Positions 10,360 to 21,933 of a DNA stretch of 64,000 bases are shown here, one piece after another (position 1 is the first letter of the stretch; each line of letters begins with the position of its first letter). The translations under genes were made by a program, and so were the position numbers. A model generated the notes under the pieces. It was not told the origin of the DNA. It made no database searches and worked only from the letters and a program-made list of their open reading frames with translations. The stretch comes from Tremella fuciformis (lineage: Eukaryota > Basidiomycota > Tremellomycetes > Tremellales > Tremellaceae). The stretch is taken from NCBI GenBank assembly GCA_032768795.1, contig CP136490.1, forward strand, positions 4,898,001 through 4,962,000, written 5' to 3'.

Positions 10360-12406
10360 ATGACCAATCCCAACGATGTCTGGGCAGCTGTGGTCTTCTT
10401 CTATGGTCTCGTAGATCTCCGGGTGCTCTTCGGAGTGCTCGGGCTGTTTGTATTCGTCCAGCTGACAAGGAGGATTATGTCCTACATAGGAATGATCAAA
10501 GTCAGTCCGAAGGAGCATCTTCATTGGACTCACCAGCCGCAGAGTCTCGAAGGCCTGACGGTGATCCCATGCGCAATCGACGTCTTCGCGTCTCCCCTCA
10601 AGTACAAGATCCCGCACATTCCTTGGCTGTTCCCCGTCAACAAGTTTACCCTCGACGATCCTTGGAAGAGTCTGTCTCGCGTAACCTTACTCTCCTAATC
10701 AGGCTCACTCGCAGAGTATGCCGAGGCGCAGTCCGACCTCATCGTCGCGGCACAATTCTCGACATCTCGGCCGGTTTATATCCTCTCCTCGCCCATCGGC
10801 AACATGCATGTCCTCATGCATCCGACAGAGTTCGGGAAACCCATCGAGGAGTTCCGAGCCCGGTGCCTCAACCTCTTCGGCGGCCACCTGGCAACACAGC
10901 AGAACGGTCCTGATCATCGGAGACACAAGGCGGTGGTGAAAGCATGCTTTGGCGAGGAGATCTTGCGAGCGGCTTGGGACAATGCCCTGCGTGCCATGGA
11001 CCTCATGTTGCAGGAAGAAGAGCTCGAAGAGGGTGGGATCATGGTGGATGTCAGAGGAGCAATGATCAGAGTGAGCCTGTTTACACATATGTACTTGCAA
11101 CCGGCTCGTTGACCATGTAGGTGGCCCTTCTTGTTATTGGATCTTCTGGCTTCGGGGTCAATATCCCCTATCACCTCCCGTATACGGTCGACCTCAAGAC
11201 GCGAAGTGAGCTCTGAGCATGATACGTGTCGTTCTCCAAGCTGATCTCCTCAGTGTCAATCGAAGAGTCGATGCAAACGGTATCACATTCATTCATGGTC
11301 CAGCTGCTCGTCCCGAGATGGGTCCTTGACAACTTCCCCTTGCTGCCGGTGCGAAGGCTGGGCAAAGCCCAGAGCTCGATGCACGAGCATCTCATGGACT
11401 TGATCACTACTCGCCGAGAAGAATTGCAGATCGCCTCACGCCAAGCTGATCTGGCTGGTGAGAAGGCAAAGCCGCCGACAGACTTGCTCGGTGCACTCGT
11501 CGCTGCCCAGCTGGATGTAGAGACCGAGAAGGCCACGCACGGAAAGGGCGACACCAAGCACGGGCCATCTACCCTGTCCACCGGTCTGACTTTCGAGGAG
11601 ACTGTCGGCAACTGCTGTGAGCCACACTCCACAGACGTGATCTGAGCGCCCCCTGATCTGCAAGTCATCTTCATTGTGGCGGGACACGAGACAACCGGGC
11701 ACGCTATATCATTCACGCTTGCGCAGCTCGCACTGCATGCCGGATGGCAGGAGGCAGTGTATCGAGAGGTGAAGGAGGTCTGCGGGGAGGAGGAGCTCAG
11801 TGAGTGCTCCCAAGCCACAAATTTGTAGCATATCAGTCTCAAACTGACATGAGAGGCTACCACCACTTCAGCTCACTGCACCTGACCCTCGCTGTCATCT
11901 ACGAGTCCCTGCGGATGCGCGACATTGCCATGCACCTGGCTCGCGTCGCGCTCAAGGACACTACCATTCCATACACCTCGTGGCACAACACCGGATCCCA
12001 AGTTGACGCCGAGACCCACCACTTGCCAGTGAAGAAGGGGACGATGGTATTGCTCGACCTCCCGGCCGCCGCCCGCAACCCTGCTTACTGGTCCGACCCC
12101 GAGCTTTTTGATCCCGGTCGGTTCCTCGGCGAGGAGGGCGCAGAGAACAAGGCCATGCAGCTCGGATGGTCTGCTGGGACGCGAGTGTGCATTGGCAAGC
12201 GCTTCGCGGAGGTCGAGATGTGCGCCATCCTCGCCAGGCTCGTCAAGACGTATCGCTTTGCCGCTGTGCCCTTGGCTGGCGAGACCCCAGCCCAGACGGA
12301 ACACCGAATCTTGAAAGGCAAGGGGCATGTCACGCTCACGCCCTGCAAGTTCGAGCTGGAGTTTACGAAGCGACAGCCAGCTGAAGATGCTCCTGTCGTG
12401 GCGTAA
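10360..12406 (+). CDS. Cytochrome P450 monooxygenase 2
   Basis: The start at 10360 (MTNPNDVWAAVVFFYGLVD) leads into a hydrophobic anchor (LFGVLGLFVFVQL). Exons then give KYKIPHIPWLFPVNKF, the C-helix block DHRRHKAVVKACFGEE, the linker exon around 11230-11620, the I-helix FIVAGHETTGHAISF, the K-helix YESLRMRD (ExxR), PELFDPGRFLGEEG, and the haem loop GWSAGTRVCIGKRFAEVE with the axial Cys. As in P450-1, Trp replaces the usual Phe at the start of the haem signature. The final stretch ends APVVA. The shared introns, loop sequences and C-helix text show that this gene and the one at 6608-8534 are an inverted duplicate pair. The substrate cannot be read from the sequence. No terpene cyclase, PKS or NRPS lies nearby to suggest a secondary-metabolite cluster. 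Confidence 0.88.
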
Positions 12407-12567
12407 GCATGACGCGCGTACTGTATATACTGTACTGTACATTTGTGAATGACGGCCTCAGTGTGTACATATTGTATTGTACAGACAACATGTTTATCAT
12501 ACGATGTTTACGACAGGTAAAGCATGAACGAGATGAATGGATGATGACAACGGTGTGCAAGTGACGC

Positions 12568-15500
12568 CTACGATCGAACTTGCAGCTGCCGGATGGCCAG
12601 GTGCAGTCTCGATCTGAGCGACAACGGTCGGCCGGGCCGCCACTTGTTCTTCGGGCGTCCAGGTGGCGGGGTGGATATAGATGTAGGACCAGTCTCAGAG
12701 TTCGATTGCGGCAGAGAGGTCTCACGTACGACAGACGTCAGTCCTCCGACGAGATCGGCCATTTGCGAGTCGGACGGCAAGAGCTGAGACATGGTGAGAT
12801 GCCTTGCAAGGTCGGCGCCATGGGCCTTGGGCGAAACCGACAGCGACGAAGGCGGAACAAGCGGACTCTCGATCAACATCGTTGGGGGCTCGCCTCGCTT
12901 CTTCTCCGCAAAGCTCTCCCAGCTCTCGATTTCTTCTTCAGGGTTGTCCTCATCCAGTCGAGATTTCTTGCTAGGCTCCGGAGGAACAGCTAACGGCGAT
13001 TCGAGTCGTAGACGTTTGCCGTGACTCGAGACGGGGGCCCATGCTTGTCTGCTACTCCTTTCTGGGGTCCGAAGGACTTCTTGCAGTCGCTCCCCGGCAT
13101 CTGACACATGCGGGTGAGTCGGAGGGCTCATCAGTTGATGCGGTAGAGGAGAAGGGGCGAAAGGTGATGGCGGCGAGGTCTTCCATAGATCTGGACTCGG
13201 GGCGGACTGCGTCCTTGTAGGACGCGGTCGTGAAGGCGACGGTGTAGGCATATCAGGCACGTCGATCGTGTACTGCGAGCTCGACCGCCATGCCTGACGC
13301 ACGGAATCCTCCGCTGGTGAGAGGGGTGCTGGCGGCGTGATGTAACCCAGGGCTTCATGGGCGACCTTGACCAGCTGATTGCTGTCCAGAGCTACGCTGT
13401 CAGTATGGTGGCAAGGCGCGGTAAGGTGACCCACCATCGGTCCATGGCCTGTCGCTCGGTTGATAGATCTTCTGCAATCGTGGAAAGCGAATCTCGTAGA
13501 GTCCGCCAGGGAGCTTGAGGAATCCAGCGCCCATCACCTCACAGCACAAAGGCTGTTCAAACAAGACCGATGGCGCCGGCGTACCAACACAGAACTTATA
13601 AGTCCACGAAAGACCGAGCAGTCGCTTCTTCTTCAGCAGATGCTGAAAGAGGGACTGGCCATGCTTACCCTCTTTAACGGGTCGTCCTTGTCATACTGTT
13701 TGCTCTTCCATCTGCCGTGACGAATATCACTGTTGTAAATTTCCAGCTGGTCCCGCTCCATACCGTACGACGCCCTGAAGAGTATGTCGAAATGGGGGAT
13801 CTCGCGTCGCGCACGGACATTGTCACCGTTGCGAAGCACTCCGATGTAGAACGTCGTGAATACCGAAGTGTCAACACGCATCTCGCGAGCGCGATCGATG
13901 TCCCATCCAGCCCCCAGGACGACCAGATCTACACAGTCCCCCAAATTCGGTATATAATCCTTCTTGAGTTTGACCCAGGGCCACTGCATGCCCACGTACG
14001 TCGATTCAGCGGCTTTGAGGACGAGACCTTCTTGACGGTCGTCGCAGCATCGTTCGAAAGCGGCGCGCAATGCATCGCACGCGACTGACTTGCCAAGATT
14101 GAGCGGTATAGGCGTACGTTCAGCGAGGAATGCAAATCCCTCGATTGGCCGGACCACCATCTCCAGATACTGCCTACGACGATCATAGGTCTCCTTCAGC
14201 AGACTTTTGCCGTCCAGAAGTAGAATATCGAAGAATGACAGGCACAAATGCCTGTGTCGGTCGCGTCCCAGCTCCCAGGCCTGTCGACTACCTGAGCCTT
14301 CTCCAGCCGTGACCCCAGCTGGGCCAAGCCACCAGAATTCTTCGATACCTGGACCTCTCCCACCTTCCCTTTGGCTTTCGTTGTAAGGCAGAACCTCAGC
14401 TTCAAGAACGACACTGCGTCTGAGGCGCCATTTGCCAGGCTTCGCCGCAGCTATTCGGCCGTCCATGACTGGATGTGCCGGTAGACATGGGTCGATCGGA
14501 AGGCCAAGCGAGGCAAGTATGATGCTGTGTGTATTCAGCCGGTCGAGGGTACTATTCCTTTTTGACTTGCTGAAAATGGTGATTCTAGGCTTCTGTCTGT
14601 GATCGATCTCAACGTGAATCTGCATGCTATTTGTTAGACCCGCTTCTCGCGTAAGTTTGTGGGCGTACCGGTATCCGTCATACTTGGTTTCCGCCCATAC
14701 CAGCTCTGGGCGCAGTTCGGCTTTGCGACCGTCAAGAAAGGCGCTCAGAGCATCGTCAATCGAGCGGCCCTTACGACATTTCGGTATGGGTATGTTGACT
14801 CCCACAACGGGTCCTGCTGATATACTCGAGCCGGCACGACGATCCATCTCTTCGACCATGTCGGCACACCGGTCGAGGCTCCCCACACCGCTCCGATAGA
14901 GCTCAAGCATTCTCGGATCCCACCTGCGCATCGCATCATGGAGTTCGAGTTGAGGAGGCGCCGCTGTTGTCTTGATTCCCAGTAGGGCGGTGGGGTTGCG
15001 GTGCTTCACTTCTGGTAAGGGCGAGAGTAGTGGCCGCAGATCCCGGAGAATGATCTGCGTTAGGACGGCCAGTGCAAAAGGAGATAGTCCGGCATCTCTA
15101 TAGACGTCTGTCAGAATCTCCGGAGTGCTACGAGGTACTGGCTGTTGCGACAATTGTGAGAAAGGCGAAGAGGCCGCCAACTCATCGAGGAGGGAATCGA
15201 TGTCATGCAGGCTGATTGTCGACGGTGTCTCACTGGACTCCTGCATATGAACAACCATTTCCGATGAGGGGAAATTGCGGTGCAGCTCACTCGACGCGAC
15301 AAGGCCAGCTCGACTTCCTTGCCTAAGCAGCCAGTGCCGCCTTCATGCCTCCCAATCCAATTAACCGCATCCCATCGTGTGAGAAGACCTTTGAGGCCTA
15401 GGATCCTCTCCAGCTCTCTCGCCAGTAAGGTCTCTTTCAGCCCGTACCGCCTTCGCGATCCCTCGTGAGGGAACAATAGCCGAAAGATATGCTTGCCGGT

Positions 15501-15650
15501 CCCGGCTGGTACAGGTCGAGGTAAATGAGCGAGCCACGAAGCGAAAATTGTCCCGGGGGCCAAAGTGTCATTGTTCGAAGCTGCTTGCTTGGATGAAGAG
15601 CCCTTGGGCGGATGGCCCAGCCGGTGTATAAGTAAGGCAAAGCTGGTCAT
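12568..15650 (-). CDS. ATP-dependent DNA ligase paralogue
   Basis: Seals DNA nicks through a lysyl-AMP intermediate. Starting at the ATG at 15650, an N-terminal ligase segment includes FRLLFPHEGSRRRYGLKET. The long exon 13633-15258 holds the nucleotidyltransferase core: motif I AETKYDGYR (the Lys receives AMP), motif III VVLEAEVLP, SFFDILLLDGKSLL, motif IV EGLVLKAAESTYVG and motif V WVKLKKDY. The OB-fold ends in the next exon with GAGFLKLPGGLYEIRFPRL. The last exon (to 12568) is a Ser/Pro-rich, probably disordered tail of about 280 residues. The layout resembles the extra Cdc9-like ligases of filamentous fungi rather than nuclear ligase I or the BRCT-bearing ligase IV. No BRCT domain is seen. 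The true start may lie further upstream, because a Cys-rich frame precedes it. Confidence 0.82.
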
Positions 15651-16100
15651 CAGCAGCTGCACTTGAGCGAGGCGCGGGTCTCACCTCTCGAAGGAGACGC
15701 TCATCACACCCAGAGTGGCGGTCGCAGTAGCCACAGTGCGCGGCAGGGGGTGGTCGAGACACCAAGCAGAGATGCTGGCAGGGAGGGCAGACTATGTCGA
15801 CATGGCTGACGAGATGACGAGCACACCTTTCGCAGACATGTACAAGCGAGAAGTCCTTGACGTCGTCGTCCTCGCTCCCGCCGCTTTCACTTTCGCTTTC
15901 GCTTTCTCACTTTGCCCATCGCACTCAAGCCTCGACGCGTTTCGAGTTGGCCTTTATCAGGCACATCAAAGTGATGGCATCAGGTGCCTGTTTGAGGGTG
16001 TTCTCGTTGTTTTATCCTCCCTCTTATGACATCTCAAGCTTCCTCGAATGCAGCCAGTTCTCGAAGTGCTTGGTGAATAGCTTGCATACTTGCACTCGCC
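15651..16100. other. Divergent upstream region of the DNA ligase and CDC73, with a Cys-rich minus-strand frame
   Basis: The stretch contains the promoters of both genes. On the minus strand, 15912-15685 is open and encodes an acidic Ser/Glu/Asp run, followed by about 50 residues with eight Cys and several His (it includes HVCERCARH and HCGYCDRHSGC), ending at a GTGAGA donor. It may be an upstream ligase exon or a separate short peptide. It lacks an in-frame ATG. Confidence 0.4.
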
Positions 16101-17685
16101 ATGACCGAACATGACCCATTGGACCTCTTCCGAGCATCGCTAGCTGCCTCATCGCCCCCGACTCTCCTCACAGCCGCCTCAGAACCATCCCCGACCTTGC
16201 CCTTGGCCGCATATATCTCCTTTCCTCAAGCCAGCGGGTCGGAACCACTCAATGTCGCCAAGGACACCGCTACTCGATACACAGCCCGCGCGGACAGTAG
16301 GAATGAGTTCTACACTATCGGAGCGATATGGCTAGCGTGGGCCGAGCGGGAGAGCGGTGTCAGAGAGTACCTCGTCAGAGGTCAAGCATCCGGCGTTGGA
16401 TATGTGGCCATTGCCGACAGGCGAGCGCTGATCGAGTACCTACAAGGCGGCGACGCGGGTCCCCGTCTAGCAAGGCAAGGCGAAGAAGGTCAGCCTCATC
16501 TCAACTGGGATCGATTTTCAGGCTGATCAACAGCCAAAGGAGGGGCTGCGTCGGCTCTCGTCGAAAGTGTTCCTGCTGCTCTCGCTGCTCCCGGCGAAGC
16601 TGGGCCGTCTAGACCTGCGGCGCCTGTCAAAAGGAAATACGAGGTGGACGTGGCGGACCGCGAGTTCTGCAAGAAAGTCAGCTATGCTGCTGCTCAGTTG
16701 GTCTGAGCTGACAGTCAAGCTACGGGCGCAGGAGATTGAGCTTCGGGACAGGAATACCGTGCTCCGGGCTTCGAACGGAGGCAAGATCAATGTCAGCTAC
16801 CCTTGTCTCGAGAAGACCTGAGCTTATACGACAGAACTTTGAAAGCTTCCTCAAGACTGTCATGACCGATAAGATCCGTGCATTGCGGAAATCATTAGAA
16901 GCGGGCTCAAAATCTCAACCACAAGCTCAAGCTCAGCAGACATATGGTGCGCGCCGTCCAGCTATCCGAGTCTGTGCTGACGTTCAGACCCCAATAGACA
17001 GAAGAAGGCAAGGTCCAGTAATCCGATTATCATGATTTCATCCTCACCGACGTCTCTGATAACGATGTGGAACGTGAAGAAGTTCCTGGAGCAGGGCATG
17101 TGAGGAGGCCGCGCTTCTCCGAGGTAGCGTCTGACGTACAGATTCGAGCCATCAGAAGTGGCACGCCAAAACGAAGCATCTCAAGGCAACACAAGAGCAG
17201 AAGATGTGATTGTGGTGTTACGAAAACGTCCGGGGCCGCAAGGAGAAATCACGAGCAAATACTACATCGTGGACGGCGTGGACGCGCTGCAGAAGTTTGG
17301 GCAGGACGCATGGTTAGCTCGAGTCGTGCTCACGGACTAAGCTGAGATCGCAGGGATCGGGTGACTTGCGTGCTCACGACTGGCCAGGCATGGCAGTTCA
17401 AGCCGTACAAATGGCAGGAGCCGAAACAGCTCTTCCGGCATGGTACGTTGTCTATCAGCAATATCTCCCCGAAGCTCATTCTTCAGTAAAAGGTGTCTAC
17501 TTTCAGTGGAACAATGAGCCGACAAACCCAGTCGTGCGAGATTGGAATGTCACCGAGATGCGGGTATGTCAGAGATCTCTAACACAGTCACGGACTTATG
17601 TCAGATTGACCGCAACAAACGGCATATCGACCGGCAAGTCGTCGCCGAGTTCTGGCGGGTGCTCGACGCTGCCAAACGGATGTGA
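16101..17685 (+). CDS. CDC73: Cdc73 / parafibromin, Paf1 complex subunit
   Basis: Component of the nuclear Paf1 complex, which travels with RNA polymerase II and promotes H2B ubiquitination and H3K4/K36 methylation. The start is MTEHDPLDLFRASLAA. The N-terminal domain shows RNEFYTIGAIWLAWAERESGVREYL and GVGYVAIADRRALIEYL. The C-terminal Ras-like Cdc73 domain is spread over several exons: LWNVKKFLEQG, then EDVIVVLRKRPGPQGEI, then KYYIVDGVDALQKFG, TGQAWQFKPYKW, KGVYFQWNNEPTNPVV, DWNVTEM and RIDRNKRHIDRQVVAEFW, ending RVLDAAKRM. Around 16490-17060 the exon boundaries are not fully resolved. The 3' end faces that of DAM1, 237 bases away. Confidence 0.88.
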
Positions 17686-17922
17686 CAGTGCATGTCAGCG
17701 AGCATGCATCGCCGTATCATACAACAATGCCCAGTAGTCTACGACATCTCACAAGCCTACCCATTTGTACCAGGTCGTCCCCTGCAAATTAGCTGTCGTC
17801 CTCGTTCACGGAACTCTCGCTTACCCCCACGTTGTTCTTCACGACGACCTTCTTTGTCACCAGCGCTATCAGGCATTTGTTGACTTTAGGCTGTGGCAAG
17901 TCTGGTGGGAAAATCATCGCTT

Positions 17923-18804
17923 TTACTGCCTGATCAGTTCCAGTCGCCACCTATACCGTTCATCCTCACTGGGTAGGCCATCCGGGGCGTCCATCAAACG
18001 GCCAATGACCTTCTCCATCGTCAATCTCGCGGCCTTCGATCAGCTAAGACCGGAATTGTCGGACAGCTGAGCTCACCGGCTGATTGCCCCTGTACTCCAG
18101 CGGCAATGTATCGATCACTGTCCCGATCTCCAGCTGCTGATCAGCCTGAACCCGACACTTGGCTGACAGTCGTACTTCTCTTTTGCGCTTCATAGTCATC
18201 GCTGCCTTCTTGGTCCCTGCAGCTGATCCTGCACCTGCTGCCCCTGCCGGTTTCTTCAAAATGGGCTTGCGAGGCGGCTCGTCATACGAGATTGCAGTAG
18301 CGTACGTCTGGTCGGCAGGATGGAGGGAAGAGGAAGGTGCTGAGGGTGGCGTGGGCGGTCTGTTTGTAGAGATGGCGGCAGCAGGAGGCTCTGGGGCTAT
18401 CCGGTCAGCTTAGCGTACTTGTGACGCTCCAAAGCTGGTACTCGCCCTTGAGCGTGTCTGCGCGTGCAAAAGAGTTATTGTCCGGCGCCTGGTGAAGCAG
18501 TCAGCTGCGATCCCTGCTTAGCGTATTGGGGCAGACGTACATTCGGCCATTCGACGCAGAATGCATTCATCTTGAGTGCATAGAGGTACGCCGCGAAGCT
18601 CTCGTTGAAAGTCCCCAGCGCATCGTGCAGTTCGTTCAGTTTGCCGAGATTGACAGCGAGGGTCGTGGCCTCGTCGGACAGGTCCGTCAGGGGGATCTGC
18701 AGAAAGTCGAGTCCGGCGGCGGAGGCGTGCTGCCTATCTTGCGAGCGCGCCAGGGAGGAGAGTGATCCGGTGGATATACGTCGTAAGGGATGCGGAGGGG
18801 GCAT
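17923..18804 (-). CDS. DAM1: DASH complex subunit Dam1
   Basis: Dam1 is the microtubule-binding subunit of the DASH/Dam1 ring, which couples kinetochores to spindle microtubules and is an Aurora B (Ipl1) target. The start at 18804 reads MPPPHPLRRISTGSLSSLA. The signature region follows: LTDLSDEATTLAVNLGKL, then LHDALGTFNESFAAYLYAL and MNAFCVEWPN. Exon 2 continues APDNNSFARADTLK, and exon 3 carries the basic, Ala/Pro-rich tail with KPILKKPAGAAGAG and MTMKRKRE, then LPLEYRGNQP. A last intron of about 43 nt joins a helical end (TMEKVIGRLMDAPDGL) with its stop at 17923. The last splice site is my best guess. RRIS and KRKRE-adjacent sites would suit Ipl1 phosphorylation, which is inference. Confidence 0.85.
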
Positions 18805-20077
18805 GGTGTACTGATTAGGTATCCGGATATGACGTTCACAGAGTGAAATTGAACGCCGAGACCTCCACTTGCGCTCATCAAACTCCGACGCGTCACAAGA
18901 CGCGTCCTGGACCTCTTCAGTGGGTAGATGAGGTGCCCAATGCATGATGCTCGCAGCCGGAGCTCATGGGTGCCAGATGGTCGTGTGCATAAATGTTTGC
19001 TGAGCTGCATGCGCCGGGTCCACCATGCATGAGGGGAGCAGTCGTCGTGAGGTGCATCCTCCAGACGAGGGTTCGAGTGTGGCGCTTGTCCGAATGTGGC
19101 ACTACGCGTCCATCCTGTGGTCGGTGTGATGACCGCGAGCCTTGGGCTGCCATGTGCGGATCAAATGTCCATTGCCCAAGAGACATACAAGACCAAGGGT
19201 CCACGAATTATCCCTTGAGACGCCCCTCGCTGGACATATCCTACAATGTTTAGTGTTGTGCTGTTGGCCGTCTTCGAGGCGGACAGTCTGAGGGGCTATT
19301 GACAGGCATACGCGTGTCTAATACAAATAAATTGTGCTCGCCAACTCCGCCCAAAGACTTATATAAGGAAGGCGACTGGGGCAGTCGGAGTGAGGGTATC
19401 ATGAAACACTGACCAGGATTGTCATCATCAGCGCGCACGTCCATAACGGCCATCTCGTGGATCTTCGCAAAATTGCTTGTATCTCCTTGAGACAGTGTAC
19501 GCTCGCTAAGGAGTCGCTCCGTGCTGAGTGTCTCAAGTTATTCCCTATAAAGCCGGGGGCTCGGACATGCGCTCTCCTTTCTCGATCGATGGCTCGCTCT
19601 GCTACATGAATGCGAGCACTGCCAAGTCTCGAGCTGGGAGAACGCCCCGAATACTGACAGGTGAAAGAATGAATCGCGAAGAGACGATGGTCGATGGTCT
19701 TCAGTCAAATATGGCTTATCGCCTGCTGCAAGATCCGCGGTGGATCAGCAGATAAGACTTGGCGCTCTTCGGGCGGTCTAAAGCGACATTTCACACCGGC
19801 GATCAAGCGGGGTCCCGTCGGCGCCTTCCCTTTGGCATTACGAGTCACAGAAGGCCTTCGAGCATTCATCGGACATTCCGCGCGGGGAAGGACTACCCCG
19901 TCTTCTCGTTTCCCCGTGAACGTCCTTTGATGCGCTCCCCCACGCTGATCTCCGGTGAGACGCGACAAAGAGGCCTTCATGTTCTTCGCCTGGGCTCGCA
20001 CGCTTGCGCCCGAGCTCGGTCTCTCGCGCCGAACGCTGCATCGCACTCTGTAGGCAGAAAGCGATAGAACTTGCCCT

Positions 20078-20099
20078 CCCCCCCCCCCCCCCCCCCCCC
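20078..20099 (+). repeat. C22 homopolymer run
   Basis: Twenty-two consecutive C residues on the plus strand, in intergenic DNA about 670 bases upstream of the Pro-rich gene. The exact length is likely variable and subject to sequencing error. Confidence 0.9.
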
Positions 20100-20684
20100 A
20101 CTTTCATTAGCGACAGCGCTCCACCCGCCCACCGCTCTGTCTCCACCCTCTCACGCCCCTGCGTTCGGCCAGGCGCGCGCCGCATCTTTCTTCACGACGA
20201 CTCACGCACTGACGTACGCCCTCCCGGCGGAGTCGGTGGCAGCTTAATCTCTTACTCGGCACACAAGGGATCGACCTTCCACCACCTGCATCTCTTACGT
20301 CGTTGGCCGACCCCGCACACGCCCGCCTGGTCTGCACCCGCCGAATGGCGAGTGGCGTCCCCGAAGAGAGTCATTATAAGGCGTCATTCCTGAGACCAAG
20401 GGAAGCGGCGTACGACTCCCCAGACCGCCCATCTGACATTTCTCCCTGCCCAAGTGGTCCTTTGCGTCTCCGCCAAGCCAAGCCTGACCAATTTGACCTG
20501 TCTCACCGCACGGTCTGCACTGGATACGACTACCACCTTGTCGACGGCCTCATTGGCCAGACCCAGCTTGACCTCAGGTTGACATTCGTCCAGGCCTTCA
20601 TCTCGAGCAGACATTGGTAAGAGGCACCTCGACGCGGTCGCCACAATCGAAGGCCTCATCGTCACGGCAAGCCCGTGCACAGCC

Positions 20685-20692
20685 ATATATAT
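20685..20692 (+). promoter_or_regulatory. TATA-like element upstream of the Pro-rich gene
   Basis: A TATATAT run lies about 75 bases before the ATG at 20766, a plausible TATA position. This is a call by sequence alone. Confidence 0.3.
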
Positions 20693-20765
20693 CCGACTGC
20701 ATCGGACGCCCTCGAGATTCTTTCGTCAGTAAACTTTCAACACACACCCCGCTAGACCACTTCTC

Positions 20766-21459
20766 ATGCCCTCGACGTACCCACCAGGGAGGCTCGTGAC
20801 TCAAGGCGCACCCAAGAAACCCTCCCGACCCCCCTTCTCCCCTCACTCCTCTTTTCTCTCCCCCGTGCAAGAGGCACGTATACTGTCTTGGCGACAGAGC
20901 ACCACTTCGTCGCCACCGCCACCCAAGTCCCCTTCGCCCACACCCAAGCCCGGGCCCAAGGGCGTACAATCGGCTCCGGCATCGATCAACCACTCCCACT
21001 CGTCCTCGGCAGCGTCCTCTTGCCCCATACATGGCGCATGCTCCTGTACGGCAGCCGCAGCGGTCGCAGCGCGAGGTGAGCGGCCCAAGGGGCCAAAAGT
21101 CCGATCATACTACTCGCGCAAGAAGTCGAGCGCGCCAAGTAGCGAGTCCAAGTCGACCTTGGTCATGACCCCGGTGACAGCTCAGCCCCACGGAGGTGCC
21201 ACACCTGTAAGCGCTGCCCATCCTTCCCACTCCAAGGGGAGCAGAGCCTCCACTCCTGCTCCTCCCCATTCCAAACCAGACAAAAAGGGTGTACCCTCAT
21301 CCCTACAGATCCAAGCATATCGACTCGGCGCGCCCCCGCCTCCTCAAGTAGGCGAAGTACCGACCATTCCGCTGCCGGATCAAGTGGTCGCCATGCCCGC
21401 GGCTAAGCAAGACTTGCCGCGTATATCAGGTGCAAGAGATCCCATCTCCCAGAACTAGT
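20766..21459 (+). CDS. Pro/Ser-rich hypothetical protein
   Basis: Not recognised. The frame starts MPSTYPPGRLVTQGAPKK and gives about 230 residues rich in Pro, Ser and Lys, almost certainly disordered. Fixed points are CPIHGACSCTAAAA, with three closely spaced Cys, and a basic patch KVRSYYSRKKSS. A further coding-like segment (MYPPIGGPMGLNPGLPYGYPPG) follows at 21514-21583 after an intron-like gap. It very likely belongs to the same protein, but I could not find a splice that keeps the frame without meeting a stop. The annotated end at the TAG at 21459 may therefore be wrong. The PPxGxPYGYPPG text resembles the Gly-Tyr-Pro tails of membrane-associated or RNA-binding proteins. Confidence 0.5.
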
Positions 21460-21933
21460 GAGCAGTCATAGCAAGTCAGCTCAGATTGGGCCGCTGACGC
21501 TGGAGTTGGAAGCAGATGTACCCGCCAATTGGAGGACCCATGGGACTGAACCCAGGCTTGCCGTACGGCTATCCCCCAGGAGTGGTGAGTGGTTTTGATA
21601 GCACTTAGCGGCCAGTACTGACGGGATGCCACCTCATGGGCAGTCGAGGGAACACCGCTGATAGTTGCAGATGTACGGTGTGCGTCCGTGGGGTTACTGA
21701 GGGTAGCCGCACGCTGAGCTGTGGAGTGAGAGTCTTGAGTATGGGAGGAGAGTGATGCGAGCTGTATCATAGCATTAGATACCCGTTAGCCTGTGTATCA
21801 TGAGGTAGCTGAGCAATACCATGCGAAAAGTACAAAGCACGTCCGCTATGACGAAGAAAACGGAGCCCCGCCGCGATGGCCGGTCAGACGAACTGTTCAA
21901 ATTGGCTATGTTGCATTGCCTGTCGTCAAGACA

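Larger units (their letters stand above)
18805..20765. other. Gene-poor 2-kb stretch
   Basis: Between DAM1 and the Pro-rich gene at 20766 I find no frame with a recognisable motif or credible exon structure. The region includes a C22 homopolymer (20078-20099), then strongly pyrimidine-rich DNA on the plus strand up to the next start codon. That composition is common in core promoters and 5' leaders of GC-rich fungi. A non-coding RNA gene is possible but not supported. Confidence 0.4.

Noticed and set aside
20078..20099. C run as a telomere or subtelomere mark
   Set aside because: A homopolymer is not a fungal telomere repeat, and there are single-copy housekeeping genes on both sides.
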